The position numbers and the translations under genes are program-made. Below the pieces are notes generated by a model that did not search any database, was not told where the DNA came from, and saw only the letters and a program-made list of their open reading frames with translations. Positions 19,475 through 30,936 of a stretch of 64,000 bases of DNA are shown here, in pieces. How positions within the stretch are numbered: position 1 is the first letter of the stretch; the number at the start of each line of letters is the position of its first letter. This DNA is from Peronospora farinosa (taxonomy: Eukaryota > Oomycota > Peronosporomycetes > Peronosporales > Peronosporaceae), in NCBI GenBank assembly GCA_947646735.1, contig CANTFK010000838.1:1-64000 (forward strand), in the 5' to 3' direction.

Positions 19475-22400
19475 ATGAGTCGGAAGAAGGGGAAGAAAAG
19501 AGGTACGTTGCTACGTCTACATCTCCTCGCCTTACCCATCTCAACATATTTGCTTGATTCTCTTTCTATAGACGTTCCTGCTGCCGTAACCCACGATACT
19601 TCAGCCTCCTATGACGTCGCTACATTATCCGAAGCACGAGAGCTACAAACCCAAGAGCTGGAAGTGTTGCAAGCTATTTACGATCAAGACCTGACAATGC
19701 AGAGCTCTACACCGCTGTACACCTACATCTTCACTATCCGATTGTTGTGTGAAGCCACGTCGGGCACAGCTACGACGGCCGAAGTGCTGCTGCATTTCGA
19801 CTTGACACGGGCGTACCCAATCAAACAGCCGCCCAACATCACGGTGGAAGCCAAGCACGGCTTGTCGGATACGGAGACGCAAAAACTGACGCGTGGGATG
19901 GAGAAACTCGCGCTGGAGAAAGTGGGGGACGCAGCCGTGTACGACCTCGTTGTCTTTGCCACCGACTTTATCCAAGACCATCTAAAGGACCAATCGTCAT
20001 TTTTCGACCAAATGATGACTCGGCAACAGGATAGAGAGACACAGGATAAGCTGGCAGAGGACGCACTGCTGCAGCAACAAGAAGAACAGGCTCGAGCAAA
20101 AAATGAGGAAATTTTGGCGCTTATTGACGCTGAGAGAAGAAAAAGAGAGACGATGAAGAAGACACGAAGGAGACGGAGGAGACACCGATTAAGTATTGAT
20201 GGAGACTGTAGTGGTAGTGAGGGTGGGATCCTATCAAGTAGTTGCCAACAGCAGCCAAATGCATCTTCCAAGCGGGATGAAATTGTGTCAAGTGTGCTGG
20301 ATTCGGACTCGGATGAGTCGGACTTGGACGCAGTGACGGCTGCAAAGCGATACCAGTCCAGGTATCAAGGTGATTTTAAGGAGCTAGGGCTACTAGGACG
20401 CGGGGGAGGAGGAGAGGTAGTGCAGGTACGTAACCGTCTAGACCGACAGCTTTACGCTGTCAAGAAGGTCAAGCTAGATCCGGATGATAAGACGATGAAG
20501 AAGAAGATTTTGCGTGAAGTAAAGACAATTTCACGAATGCAGCACCGACATATTGTGCGATACTTTCAGGCATGGATTGAAGGCAAAGGTCGAATGTCTA
20601 GCGACGACGAAGAGGATTCTAAACTGGAAGTCGGCAATCTAAGTGACGAAGACAATTTGCCAAGTGACGGCGCTGTAAGTGAGGAAGAAAATGTGTATGG
20701 CGATGTGAGTCTTTCGTCTAGTGTTGACGATGGACTGGGGCCCATGACGTCTACAGACGAAGATGAAGATGACTGGTTAGGCACGATGGGTGGCAGCACG
20801 GGACTGTGGCCTGTGTCGACGTCTCGCCACGACTCTCGTAGTCTACGTAGTAAAAGCCAAACATATATGCTATCGTCGCATAGTTATGCATCCGAGAGCT
20901 TTCCTGATGATGGCTTTGAGTGGGAAGCACTGGAAGAAGCTCCGATGGAAGAGGTCGACTTCAGTGACGATGGAGATGTTGTATATCCCGGTGAAAAACG
21001 GTCTCTTAGAAATTCTGTGTTCGAGGACAAAAGGAAGCTGGAGAAATTGTACATTCAGATGGAGTTTTGCGAGGGAAACGCTCTCAGAGAGGTGATAGAC
21101 AAGGGAGGTTTATGGAAAGACGCCGACAAAATTTGGACGATGTTTCGCCAAATCCTGGAGGCGCTTGTCTATATTCATCGTCAGGGCATTATTCACCGCG
21201 ATATCAAGCCACCTAACGTGTTTCTGGACTCGGAGGGAACTGTAAAGCTAGGAGATTTTGGTCTCGCCGTTCGGCCTCCCAAGGTCACGGACGACGATAG
21301 CAACGGTGACTCCTCCCCTTCTGGAGAAACTATGACTGGCGCGGTATTATCCGAGTCAAATGGGTCATCAGCTGCCGAGTTTTATGGGCGACTGAAGCTA
21401 GAAAACTTGGAAAGCACAAGAGTTGTCAGTCGATCAAGCGTCCTGCAGAATAGCAACCTGATGACGACAATGTCAGCGAACGTCGTTGACGGTAGTATCA
21501 CTGCTGGCGTCGGTACAGCGTATTATCGGGCACCCGAGCAAGAGAGAGAAGGGCAGCGGTATAATCAGAAAGCGGATTTGTTCTCTCTCGGGATTATGTT
21601 CTTCGAAATGTGGTCACAGCCATTCACGACTCTGATGGAGCGTGCACAAGTACTTAGTAGACTGAGGGAAAAGCACGAACTACCTGAATCTTTCAGCGCG
21701 CCGGATGATGTGAAAAAGATTATTCTGTGGCTCTGCGAGCGCGATCCGTCTAGACGACCAAACGCAAAGGAGCTACTGGCGAGCCCACTATTGCCTGCAA
21801 AGATAGAGATCGAAGGCTCCTATCTTCGAGAGGCTCTGAAAACTCTTGCAAACCCACAGGGTAAATTTTTTAGCCAACTTATTGATGCCCTGGTCTCACA
21901 GAAGCCTCTTAGTCACGCCGACTACACGTACGATCATTTGGAGTCCATCAAAATGCGCAGCTACGAGGTTCAATTACGCGCAAAAACATACGTCAGGAAC
22001 GTTTTACAGGTTGGGAACCATTTTATCTTTTGTAGCGGATACTGTGTTTATGTCTAAGCGAAATATTTGTCATTGTGAAGCAGAAAGTGTTCCAGCGCCA
22101 TGGAGCCGTCGAAATCTCAACACCGCTGCTTATGCCAAGGTTATCCGAGCAGAGCTTTAACAACATCACTCTGAACGCCCCGTCAAACGCATCAATGATG
22201 TTAGACGGTAACGGTGTGTCAGTATCGCTTCCATTTGATTTGACAGAGAGGCTTGCTCGCTTCGTGGCACGGCGCAACATTTCACGTCTGAAGTGCTTCC
22301 AATTCGACCGAGTATACCGGAAGAGCGTTGGTGGTGGTCATCCACGCGAGTTCACCGAGTCTGACTTCGATATCATTTGGGATGATAGTGGCTGTTTTCG

Positions 22401-24186
22401 TTTCTTGGAGCTGGAGGGATTAGAAGTGGTCTCAAGTGTGATTAAGGCGCTGCCGAGCTGTCTGGGTTCCTACTATTTGCGCTTCAATGACGCTCGAATG
22501 ACGCACGGCATTCTTGACCTTTGCCGCGTTCCCAACAGTGCTCGTCGCGAAGTGCAACGGCTACTTTCGAACGAAGTTTCATTCTATGTGCACGCTGGTC
22601 CATCTTCCACTCAAGCTCCGAGTCTGAAACCAGGACGCTGGAAGTTTGTCGCGAAGCGATTGAAACACTACGGGGTATCGGCAAGCTCTATTGATGCACT
22701 CAAACCATTCTTCTTGCTACCGGAAGACTGCCTTACGTCGCTCGACATTATTGAGTTGGAGGTGCAAAAATTGTTTGCAAAAAATCGGGCACTTGCGAAC
22801 CGAGACTCCGCGACGGCAGCAGATGGTAATCCTGGCTCTTCATCTCCGATAGACCGGAAACAGATCCAAAAACGTGATGCACAGCTACGACGCATCGTCG
22901 AAGAGGTGACTGAGGGTAGTACGTCCTTACGCATATTGTTGCAAGGCATGCAGTTTCTTCGGCTGTCAGGTCCAGTGTGCACACGATTGGATTTGGGGTT
23001 GAGCCCACGTCCCGAGCGCTATACGTCGGGTTTCATATTTCAGGCAATATTGCTTGAGGACGCCTCGTATAGTGATCATAATGGTGATACGGCTGCTTCC
23101 TTGTTGATCGCGACGACGGACAATCAGATCATCATCGCTGAAGGGGGACGCTACGACGCTTTAGTTTCACGCTTTAAACTCACAACGGCGTACGCAAACG
23201 CTTCATCTGTCGCTGCGATGGGTGTACGTTTTGCCATCGATAAGATTGTATCGTTGCTAGCTGAGTCCATGTGTACTGCGTTGCTGGAATTCAAGTCTCC
23301 AGCCTCAGAAGTCCTGACGAGTGGCCGCAAGGTTTTGATTTGTTCGGCAGGTAAGACATCGGACACGATGCTTTTTCGTATGCAGCTTGCAATGCTGTTA
23401 TGGGGACACGGCATTAGCGCAGAATATCTACATCCAGAACCGCTGCACCTTGAAGACCTCGAAGATTACTGTGCTCAGCAAAACATCCAATGGATGGTGA
23501 TTGTGCAAAACCACATGATGCGAGAGAAGCAACAGGTGAAGATTCGAGCAGTGAACAACCATTCTGATGCTGATGTGGTGACAAATGTGACATCGTTGCC
23601 AGAGTGCATTGTCGAGCTACAGACGAACACTGGCAAAAGCTCCCACGGTGACATTGCAGCTGGTGGTGGCCGTGGACATGATTATGTTGGAAAAAGTATG
23701 AACAGCAGCACTAACGGCGGTGATGGCAATAATTCTTCATCTACTGGCAACACATTGCAGCCTATCTTTGATGTAAGGGTGGTTGATGCAAAGTATCAAT
23801 CGAGAGACAGGAACTACCGCAACTATCAGCTTGATACCCAGAAAGTCACGCGTCGTGTATCAAAGTGGATCTCTTCGAGCTTTTCCGCTCGTGCGGACGA
23901 TGCCATGAAAGTATTGTCGATAGATCTCCCGTTTGCTCTTGTACGAGAGATGTCATCGGCGTTAATGGAAGCGGGGCACGATGGCATCGACACGATGTGC
24001 GCTAATAATCCACGATATCGAAAACAGCTTAAGTACACGATGGAAGAAATTCTGACTTTAATGCCCGAATCCACTTCACGTCGTGGTGGTCGTGAACGAT
24101 ATGTGCTCTTGCATAGCATGGTAGATGATCGATATGACATGATGTCTCTTAATTCCTCGTCAACGTCTCATTGTAAAAAATACTAA
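19475..24186 (+). CDS. GCN2: GCN2-like eIF2-alpha kinase (RWD, kinase, HisRS-like domains)
   Basis: GCN2 kinases sense uncharged tRNA and phosphorylate eIF2-alpha in amino-acid starvation. Predicted exons are 19475-19502, 19572-22009 and 22081-24186 (1,523 aa). The first intron (69 bp) is in frame, so it looks like coding sequence if unspliced; the second (71 bp) joins the HisRS part, and RNVLQ runs into QKVFQRHGAVE. RWD domain: residues about 35-150 (ELEVLQAIYDQDL). A basic, Lys/Arg-rich stretch follows. Kinase: residues about 275-750, with LGRGGGGEV, YAVKKVKL, a long acidic insert, IIHRDIKPPNVFLD, GDFGLAV and GTAYYRAPEQ, so it should be active. HisRS-like part from about 823 (EISTPLLMPRLSEQ, FEFDR-like FQFDRVYRKS). 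I see no pseudokinase domain between RWD and kinase. The RabGGT beta gene starts 117 bp downstream. Confidence 0.92.
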
Positions 24187-24303
24187 GGACATGAAAGCAG
24201 TCAAGACGTAGCAGTGCATGTTGAAGTTGACCTCTGTCTAGTGTTACCTCTTCATTGTTATACTATTCCTCCAGTACTCCCCCTTTGGTATAATAAAAAG
24301 CAC

Positions 24304-25335
24304 ATGAGTATGAATAATGAGAGCAAGTCCCAGCCTCTGGCCTTTGATCTCGACTTGCATGTCAAGTATCTACTCGGTCTTAAGAATAAGAATGAAGACT
24401 TTGAATCGTGTATGACAGAGCATATGCGTGTAAGTGGATTGTATTGGGGGGTGGGGGCCATGGCCCTTTTAAATCGGGAGGAAGACATGATACCTCAAGA
24501 AATTGTCGATTGGGTTCTACAATGTGAACACATAGATGGAGGATTCTCTGGTAATATCGGTCATGATCGTCATCTTCTCTATACTCTTCATGCACTGCTA
24601 ATTCTCGCCATGTTGGGTGCTCTGGATCGGATCCAAAGAGATAAATGTGCACTCTACGTGGCGTCACTACAGCAGAGCGACGGCTCTTTTGCTGGTGATG
24701 AGTGGAACGAGATTGATACCAAATTTACATACTGTGCATTGTCGGCACTCAAGATTCTGGATAAATTGGACCTTGTTGAGATTGAGACTGCAGTGGCTTA
24801 CATTGATACGTGCCGCAACTTTGACGGTGGTTATGGCAACATTCCAGGCTGTGAATCACATGGAGGACATACCTTTACAGCAATCGGTGCACTGTCATTA
24901 GGGTTTGCTCTGGATCAATATGTAGATGATGACTTGCTTGGTTGGTGGCTCTCAGAGCGACAATGTGACTCGGGTGGTTTGAATGGAAGACCCGAGAAAC
25001 AAGCCGACGTGTGCTATAGTTGGTGGAATATCTCGTCACTCATCATGATTGGCAAGCTGGACTGGATCAACAAGGAGAAACTCATTCAATTTATTCTAGC
25101 GTGTCAGGACTTTGAAGATGGAGGAATTGCCGATCGTCCGGGCAATGTAGCGGACGTGTTCCACACTTTCTTTGGCATTGCGGGACTCTGTATGCTCGGC
25201 TACTTTGATCGTGAGAAAGAGACGCACCCGGAATATGAAGGTATTCGAAAGATTCACCCGACGTTTGCAATTCCTACCGATATTGTAGAGAAGCTGCACC
25301 TGACAGCAGACATGATCATGCTCGACAAAGCATGA
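24304..25335 (+). CDS. Rab geranylgeranyltransferase (GGTase II) beta subunit
   Basis: With its alpha partner and Rab escort protein, this subunit attaches geranylgeranyl groups to C-terminal cysteines of Rab GTPases in the cytosol. The 343-aa product is the usual length (human RABGGTB is about 330). Repeated prenyltransferase helices are visible: [95 protein letters not shown]. The zinc ligands Asp and Cys (ADVCYSWW) and His (DVFHTFFG) are present. Start is the ATG at 24304; the frame is open further upstream but without an ATG. No intron. Its 3' end faces the proteasome beta2 gene 161 bp away. Confidence 0.95.
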   Translation: MSMNNESKSQPLAFDLDLHVKYLLGLKNKNEDFESCMTEHMRVSGLYWGVGAMALLNREEDMIPQEIVDWVLQCEHIDGGFSGNIGHDRHLLYTLHALLILAMLGALDRIQRDKCALYVASLQQSDGSFAGDEWNEIDTKFTYCALSALKILDKLDLVEIETAVAYIDTCRNFDGGYGNIPGCESHGGHTFTAIGALSLGFALDQYVDDDLLGWWLSERQCDSGGLNGRPEKQADVCYSWWNISSLIMIGKLDWINKEKLIQFILACQDFEDGGIADRPGNVADVFHTFFGIAGLCMLGYFDREKETHPEYEGIRKIHPTFAIPTDIVEKLHLTADMIMLDKA

Positions 25336-25496
25336 GGACTAAGTGTTAGTCGTGTCGACAAGATTACAGAATAGCTGATCTTTAATAAAGGTACCAAAAG
25401 TAGACACACTCGCCAGAAATTCAGTGCATTTTGTTTCGCAATTAGCCATTTCGGTTACGTATTGCGTTCGAATGACCAGGATGCGACCATCGGCAT

Positions 25497-26765
25497 CTAT
25501 AGTTCCATAGGTGTGGCCTCCTCGACAACAATGCTGGCGGGGAATATCTCTGTCTTGGAACTCAGGACCTCTGTACGTAGCACAAAAGCAAACCAATTAG
25601 CTATTTCGAAAAGCGACACAGAAGCAATAGTCTCAGATACGTACGTGTAGCTCCACGTGGAATGTGCGTGACAATGTTCCGGTTGATCTGCGACCGTAGC
25701 TCCGACACCTCATTGGGCTTGATACAGTTAATCTCCTTTACCACTTCCACTTTGCCGTTACTTTTCTTGATCGTCATCACATCAACATTACTGCCCGAGC
25801 CGAGATCGTTGAAAATACCAGCTAGAATAGCTTCCTGCACGAGTGTTTTGGCCTCATCCTCCTGTAAATCCGACATCATCATATTAGATCCGGTTCACTC
25901 CATCATTTTGTCACTAGTCAGCTACATACCGTCATATCATCTTTGTACCCTTGCTCAAAGACTGACATAGCAGCAAGACTACCCGACCCCATTGTCACAA
26001 AAGGCAGTTTGTCTGTACTGTTTTATACAAAAACCAATAAAGTCATCAAACCTCTACAAAGTCAATACCTTTAGAAGCTGATGACCAAAGCACACCTTCC
26101 ATGGGGATAAATCGTATAGAGATGGGGCCCCGTAATATCCACCCCACCAAGCACCAGTGCAGCTGAGACGTGGCCTTGGTACTGAAACAGCATTTTCTTT
26201 AGCAATGTCATGGCTGTCACCACACGCGACTGTGTGTCGGTATTCTACAAGAATAAAAAGACTCGAATTAGCAACAAAGAGAATACATTTCCAGAGGTAG
26301 TACAGCTTTGTTTGGCAACAAGTGACGTACCAGACGGTGAAGTTCCAATTGCGACGAGATAAGTGCAGTGGTATTTTCCGTATCAGCGGCAGTCCCGGCA
26401 CCACAACAGTAAATATTGGGTGCAATGTAATGAATCTTTTCACAATTCTTGTCCATGACAATGGCGCCACCGGTCGAGCGTGTATCGGCACCTAGGACCA
26501 CACCGTCCTATGCAATTTCATAAATAAAGCATTCATCGTACTATTTATTCTCTTAGAGAGGATTCTCATAGAAAACACTTACTTTATAGACCACACCGAC
26601 AATGGTCGTGCCAGTTTTCGTGGCTTTGAGTGGCTGTTTGCCACCTGATTGGTTAAGTAGTAGCTCATTGCGACGACAGTTGTCAAAGTTAAAGCCTCCA
26701 TGCAGCTGCTCAGCAGTCGGGAAGGCGTCCCCAAAGGTGTTTTGCGTACGTCGAAAGTCGCTCAT
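25497..26765 (-). CDS. PSMB7: 20S proteasome subunit beta type-7 (beta2)
   Basis: Beta2 provides the trypsin-like activity of the 20S core. Six exons fit the GT-AG rule and the family: 26765-26583, 26507-26331, 26244-26096, 26017-25930, 25861-25645, 25570-25497 (295 aa). The propeptide ends KTG and the mature chain starts TTIVGVVYK with catalytic Thr1; Asp17 lies in [12 protein letters not shown]. Further marks are [45 protein letters not shown] and [15 protein letters not shown]. The C-terminal arm ([18 protein letters not shown], ending M-E-L) lies in a frame hidden behind the last intron and corresponds to the beta2 tail that wraps beta3. The gene is divergent from RPS18, with 342 bp between start codons. 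Confidence 0.94.
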
Positions 26766-27107
26766 TCTTTTCGAAATATCTTTGACTGAGGGAGGAATCT
26801 ATATGGTGAAGTAACAGGTTGAGTAGAAGTAAGTGTTAAGTGGATGGTGACTGTATCCTGCAGAATCCTATATATGAAAAAGAAAAGGGAGCAAGAAAGT
26901 AGCGGGTAGGGTAAGCGTAGATGGATAAGTCTTTAATTGCTGATTGGTTATTAATTGCATCCAGCATTTTAAGTGGCTGTGCGTGACGTCGAGTGTCGAC
27001 TGCCAGTCATTTAAAAGACTATAGTAAATTCAAGTGAGCTTACTAACCAACGCAATCGCTTATCATATTGTTCCCATTTTGCCAGAAGCAAAAGCATTCG
27101 TTTAACC
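26766..27107. promoter_or_regulatory. Shared intergenic region of proteasome beta2 and RPS18
   Basis: This 342-bp stretch separates two divergent start codons, so it must hold both promoters. I see no TATA box that stands out; pyrimidine-rich runs occur on both sides. Confidence 0.5.
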
Positions 27108-27842
27108 ATGGTAAGTTTCCAGTCTTTTTTGAATAGAAGAAAAAGGTGCATAAGCAGAGGAAAGCAAGCAAATAAGCAAGAGCAAGAAGAAGAACAGAAT
27201 TCCATCAGAAATGACGCAGAAAAAGCCGTCGATCGACACCTTTTTTAAGTCTTTAGGTGGACACGGACATAGATCTGCTTTGTTTAATGCTTGTTTTCCC
27301 TCTCTTGTCCTTTCTTAACTATATAAACACTTAGTGTTAAGGCTCATGGGTCGAGATTGCTAACGCTTGTTTCTGTCGTTCACCAGTCGCTTGTCATTAG
27401 CCCGGATTTCCAGCACATTCTGCGTATTCTTAACACCAACATTGATGGTCGTCGTAAAGTGTGGGTCGCTTTGACTGCTATCCAGGGTGTCGGTCGTCGT
27501 TTTTCCGTCATGGTTTGCAAGAAGGCTGAGGTGGACATCACCAAGCGTGCTGGTGAGCTAACGAACGATGAAATTGAGCGTGTCGTCGCTATCATCCAGA
27601 ACCCGCTGCAGTTCAAGATCCCCGTGTGGTTCCTAAACAGACAAAAGGATTTCAAGACTGGCAAGCACTCGCAGGTCGTGGCTAACAACCTACAGGGCAA
27701 GTGGCGCGAGGATTACGAGCGTCTTAAGAAGATTTACGCTCACCGTGGTTTGCGTCACTGGTGGGGTCTCAAGGTGCGCGGCCAGCACACCAAGACGACT
27801 GGTCGTCGCGGACGTACGGTCGGCATCCTTGGTGGCAAGTAA
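27108..27842 (+). CDS. RPS18: 40S ribosomal protein S18 (uS13)
   Basis: uS13 sits in the head of the 40S subunit and contacts the P-site region and the 60S subunit. The first exon is only the ATG (27108-27110), followed by gtaagt; the second exon starts at 27387 after caccag, giving [17 protein letters not shown] and 152 aa in all. The chain shows the family's [20 protein letters not shown], the helix-hairpin-helix region, [20 protein letters not shown] and the basic end [12 protein letters not shown]. The 276-bp intron is long for this locus. An initiator-only first exon fits the pattern of ribosomal genes with an intron right at the start. Confidence 0.95.
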
Positions 27843-28230
27843 GTTGCTGGTGGACGATTGCTGGCTACTTGCCCTAGTGGGAATTACTAAACCTCTGGCA
27901 TTAGTGTGGTGGACGATGCTCTTTGCGTGGCAACGCTGAGTGACCTAAGCGAAATTAACAAGACCGATGACTCTTGCTGCTTCTTTAAATGACGCCTTGG
28001 CTTGCATTTGTTTCTGTTTCGATTTGCAGACACTGTTTCGAGTTCTACTAGCACGACAATTGCAGCGCGCTACAAAATCGTAGAATCATGAAGAAAGACC
28101 TATGAGCGGTAATGCTTGCTTGCCTATTGTTTCCGTTTTCCCTCGGAGTGTTCAACAGCCGTCGTGCACTCTTTAAGCACGAGTCTACAGCACACCGAGT
28201 ACAGACGTCTAGAACATCTCCAACAGCACT
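27843..28230. other. Intergenic region
   Basis: Downstream regions of two convergent genes (RPS18 and the gene at 28231-29535). I see nothing else in it. Confidence 0.5.
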
Positions 28231-29535
28231 CTACTGGGTCTCCACGGGTAGTCCCATTTTCTGGAAGCTGCAGATAGAGTATTATTAGCACAAGAGCATC
28301 AGTACTGTACATCATTTGATAACCATTGCAATTGCTCCAAAGCATCGAGAATATCACACGTACGCCTTAGCCTGCTGGGTGTAAATCTGCTCCACTTGCT
28401 GCCGAAACTGCTCGTCTTCAGTGTTGTACTTCTGCAAAGCTGCCGCGAAAACCTGCAATGCATATTTGGCAGCCCACAACAATGTATCAATGATGACAAT
28501 CTCATTATAGAATGCAGCAGACTCGTGTATGCCTACCTCCTGAGAGATGCCGTGCGCATTCATCTGTTTCTGCGTCGCCTGCTCAACGTGCTCCATGTAC
28601 AGATTCTGAAACTCCTCCATAGCCTCACGGACATCATTGATACCTTCTGTTCGGGCATGGGCAAGCATGTCCGACATGGCCTTCTCCATGCCAGCCACCA
28701 TCTCCTTCAGAATCGCCAACGTCTTGTCCGCGGTAAGATCCTCAGGGATTTCAACAGGTATTGGAGCTGGAAACACACTAGCATCAAGCGACGAAGTCAG
28801 TTTTCTACGTCCGTACTATAGCGTTCTTAACATGTACGCACGTCTGCATAAGGTTGTTCAAAGCCTCCTGTAACTTCAGAATTTCCTCGTCCTGTGCGTA
28901 CTTCTCAAGAGCAAACTCTAGACTTTGACGACTCCATCGACGCTTGCCAACAATCTGCTTCTCAAGTTCCTCCATCATCTGATACAGTTGCGACAGAATA
29001 GATTGCTGGAACTCAGCGTCACTCAGCTCGTGGTTGTTCTCCTTCAGGTACTTCCGTACTGCATTCTCAATCTCTGGCAATTGTGACTGCAACCAATATC
29101 TTAGCAACGTTAGCTCTCTAACCTTTCTTAATACACCCTTCAAATGCATTGCAACAGCTCACGTACAAACAGGTCATTGACGGCCGCCGTCAGATCCGTG
29201 AAGAAGAGCGCAATCTCAGCCTGCGGAATTTCCTGGAATGCTACGACCTCCGTCTCTTCTGACAACAAATGTGAACTGTCCCACCACATCTTTCCTACAC
29301 CAATCAGGGCGCCTACAATGGCAATTCCAGCCACTACACCAGTCGGGTCGGCCTTCACGTGCTGGGGCTGGATTGCGACTGGCGTGGCACTGGCACGAGT
29401 CTGTACAAATGCCGACGAAAGTTGCGAAGTGTTGACGCATGAAGCAGAAGTAGATGCAGTGGAACGACGAGTGGCGACAAATTTAGCCGACTGACGAAGG
29501 TGCTGGACAGCGTGGCGCATTGATCCGAATACCAT
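28231..29535 (-). CDS. Unrecognised mitochondrial-type membrane protein with coiled coils
   Basis: I do not recognise the family. Exons that keep frame with GT-AG signals: 29535-29167, 29086-28842, 28777-28364, 28267-28231 (354 aa, ending QKMGLPVETQ). The N-terminus (residues 1-45) is basic, Ser/Thr/Arg-rich and free of acidic residues, like a mitochondrial presequence. A Gly-rich hydrophobic segment (GVVAGIAIVGALIGVG, residues about 67-82) could cross a membrane. The rest is acidic and helical (ELSDAEFQQSILSQLYQMME, EEFQNLYMEHVEQATQKQM), probably coiled coil. An 84-bp in-frame stretch (28536-28453) has intron-like ends, so a 326-aa form is possible. Likely an inner-membrane protein; the role is unknown. 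Confidence 0.7.
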
Positions 29536-29668
29536 TTTTAAGTCTAAGTCTAAAGGTTAATGGTGTACGAACGAGTTGCGCCACATCATGACCACTCAAT
29601 TGTTCGTACAAAACATCGTGTATTAAGTGAGTTTATAAAGTAACAACCTCCACGTCGTGTGCATCATG

Positions 29669-30936
29669 AATCAGCTGCAATAATGAGGCTGTCCTCGCAG
29701 CGACGGGCTGTGCAAGTTGCGTCCAGCAGCTCACGTCACGTGTTGCCTCTCCATGCGTGCTCACTTGAACTTGAATGGCGCTGTACATACAAAGGTGCAG
29801 CCATGGCTATGGAGGAGCAGATGGTCTGAGACTGCATCTGGCGTGGAACCATCTTTTTGCAGATGGTTGGGGAAGATAGCCCACCTGGATAGAGATCTCG
29901 GTATATGACAACCCCGCGTCTTTTGGAAGTAGAATGCTGGCAACTTTATCCATAAGCTGCGGCTACTATGGGCCCTTAGCAGAGCACACAGATTATCCAC
30001 GCGGACGTATGCGGCTTCCCACACGGGGGACAATAATGGTCACGGAGGCCAATTTTGTGCTGGAAATAATCCGTTTCGAGAATGTGGCGGTTGCAGCCCT
30101 CAATGGATGGCTAATTCATTGGCTCGAGCATACTTCATTATGGTGCAGTTGAAAGTAAAGAAAGGATTGAGATGGTCACCATTTTTCAAAATCCAAGCAC
30201 ATGCTATTTCTTGCTGTATTAGCTCGAGTGACGCAACGGATAAGTATATGGTGCTGGCAACTGAACGCGTATAATGCTGTACGCCGAAAAAATGGCGCAC
30301 AAAATGGGACGAATATTTATCATTTTTATGAATAACTTCTATAGTTTGTTGCGCATTGAACTTCTGCACCTTTAAACTGTCACGGAACTGTTCCAGTACA
30401 CACGTGAGACAGCATTTCCTCGGCTGATCAATTAACATGATAGTACCAGTCGATGGTGGTAATTTTTGAGGTGTGATAATATAAGTTGACAGTCATTCCG
30501 TATTATAATGTAAGTGGATAAGCGCCCCAGCAAAATCTAGCGCGACACGTCAACCATGATATCGTACATGAAGAAAGCCTACAGTACAGGAGGATGCGTC
30601 TTCTTGCACCACATCTCGCATTTTGTAAGAAAGCTGCCCATAGTAGCCGCAGCTTATGGATAAAGTTGCCAGCATATTACTTCCAAAAGACGCGGGGTTG
30701 TCATATACCGAGATCTCTATCCAGGTGGGCTATCATCCCCAACCATCTGCAAAAAGGTGGTTCCACGCCAGATGCAGTCTCAGACCATCTGCTCCTCCCC
30801 ATGGCTACACCTTTGTCCATACAGCGCCATTCAAGTTCAAGTGAGCACGCATGGAGAGGCAACACGTGACGTGAGCTGCTGGACGCAACTTGCACAGCCC
30901 GTCGCTGCGAGGACAGCCTCATTATTGCAGCTGATT
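29669..30936. mobile_element. Long terminal-inverted-repeat element, about 1.27 kb
   Basis: Arms 29669-29973 and 30634-30936 are inverted copies of about 305 bp, roughly 95 percent identical by eye, starting with aatcagctgcaataatgag. The spacer of about 660 bp has one minus-strand open frame (30438-30100, 112 codons) with no recognisable domain. Each arm can be read (30656 plus, and its mirror) as KDAGLSYTEISIQVGYHPQ, which resembles the helix-turn-helix start of Tc1/mariner-type transposases. No clear target-site duplication is seen. It could be a MITE-like or fold-back derivative of a DNA transposon. Confidence 0.65.

Noticed and set aside
19723..20271. Minus-strand 182-codon Ser/Cys-rich frame opposite the kinase
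   Set aside because: Antisense shadow of the GCN2-like RWD and basic region.
30100..30438. Minus-strand 112-codon frame in the inverted-repeat element
   Set aside because: Considered as a transposase remnant, but no catalytic motif is visible; kept only as part of the element.
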